From Planctomycetota bacterium (lineage in GTDB: Bacteria; Planctomycetota; Planctomycetia; Pirellulales; Pirellulaceae), in assembly GCA_023430365.1 (NCBI GenBank), contig JAEZAS010000451.1:1-5678 (forward strand): DNA of 5,678 nucleotides, in the 5' to 3' direction. A model generated the notes under the pieces. That model was not told the origin of the DNA, ran no database searches, and saw nothing but the letters and a program-made list of their open reading frames with translations. Numbering within the stretch: position 1 is the first letter of the stretch; every line of letters begins with the position of its first letter. Made by a program: the position numbers and the translations under genes. This document shows, one piece after another, positions 5,594 to 5,678 of this stretch.

Positions 5594-5618
5594 AACCAGT
5601 TAGCGATAACCAGTTAGC
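5594..5618 (+). repeat. Direct repeat in the rpsT leader
   Basis: AACCAGTTAGC occurs at 5594-5604 and again at 5608-5618, with GAT between them, giving a 14-base period. The second copy ends 6 bases before the rpsT start codon, where a Shine-Dalgarno site would normally sit. No purine-rich ribosome-binding sequence is present. The repeat could be a protein-binding site or part of a translational control element; bS20 is translationally autoregulated in E. coli. Confidence 0.6.
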
Positions 5619-5624
5619 CCATCC

Positions 5625-5678
5625 ATGCCGACTACGAAAAGCGCCAAGAAGCGGTTGCGTCAGAGCCTCGAGAACCGA
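5625..5678 (+). CDS. rpsT: 30S ribosomal protein bS20, N-terminal fragment
   Basis: The last 18 codons of the window encode MPTTKSAKKRLRQSLENR, which matches the highly basic N-terminus of bS20. KSAKKRLRQS is the conserved opening helix that contacts 16S rRNA. The gene is cut by the window edge, so the rest of its usual length of about 85-90 residues is not visible. The ATG at 5625 is the natural start. No Shine-Dalgarno sequence precedes it; the upstream bases are the direct repeat at 5594-5618 followed by CCATCC. Confidence 0.88.
   Translation, partial: MPTTKSAKKRLRQSLENR

Overview
This 5.7 kb window of GC-rich DNA looks like part of a bacterial chromosome, most likely from the Planctomycetota and perhaps the order Pirellulales. 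That placement is inferred. It rests on a secreted prenyltransferase/squalene-oxidase-repeat protein, a fused CobA-HemD enzyme, weak or absent Shine-Dalgarno sites, and several dyad-symmetric intergenic repeats. No sequence here fixes the taxonomy by itself.

Layout, left to right. Positions 1-116 hold a REP-like palindromic repeat and a second perfect small hairpin, with no credible gene. Positions 117-944 (+) encode a Nei/Fpg-family DNA glycosylase, closest in motif to endonuclease VIII. Positions 945-1356 form a gene-free stretch that is rich in structure: an imperfect hairpin repeat, a perfect -35-like hexamer, and two hairpins separated by one base, the second enclosing a G-quadruplex motif. 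This stretch lies directly upstream of 1357-2412 (+), which encodes an exported alpha/alpha-barrel repeat protein of unknown function with a Tat-like signal peptide. Between this gene and the convergent 2498-4057 (-) cobA-hemD fusion lies a 76-bp nested inverted repeat. Its right arm contains the stop codon of cobA-hemD. Across a short divergent gap, 4165-5526 (+) encodes a cytoplasmic TPR-type protein. The window ends inside rpsT (bS20), which starts at 5625 behind a tandem 14-nt repeat and has no visible Shine-Dalgarno site.

The genes do not form one pathway. They are housekeeping functions (base-excision repair, tetrapyrrole synthesis, ribosome) interspersed with two lineage-type proteins of unknown role. 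Nothing here looks like a defence system, mobile element, CRISPR array or biosynthetic cluster. The most unusual material is non-coding: the nested EcoRI-site palindrome at 2426-2501, and the hairpin/G-quadruplex leader at 1223-1296.
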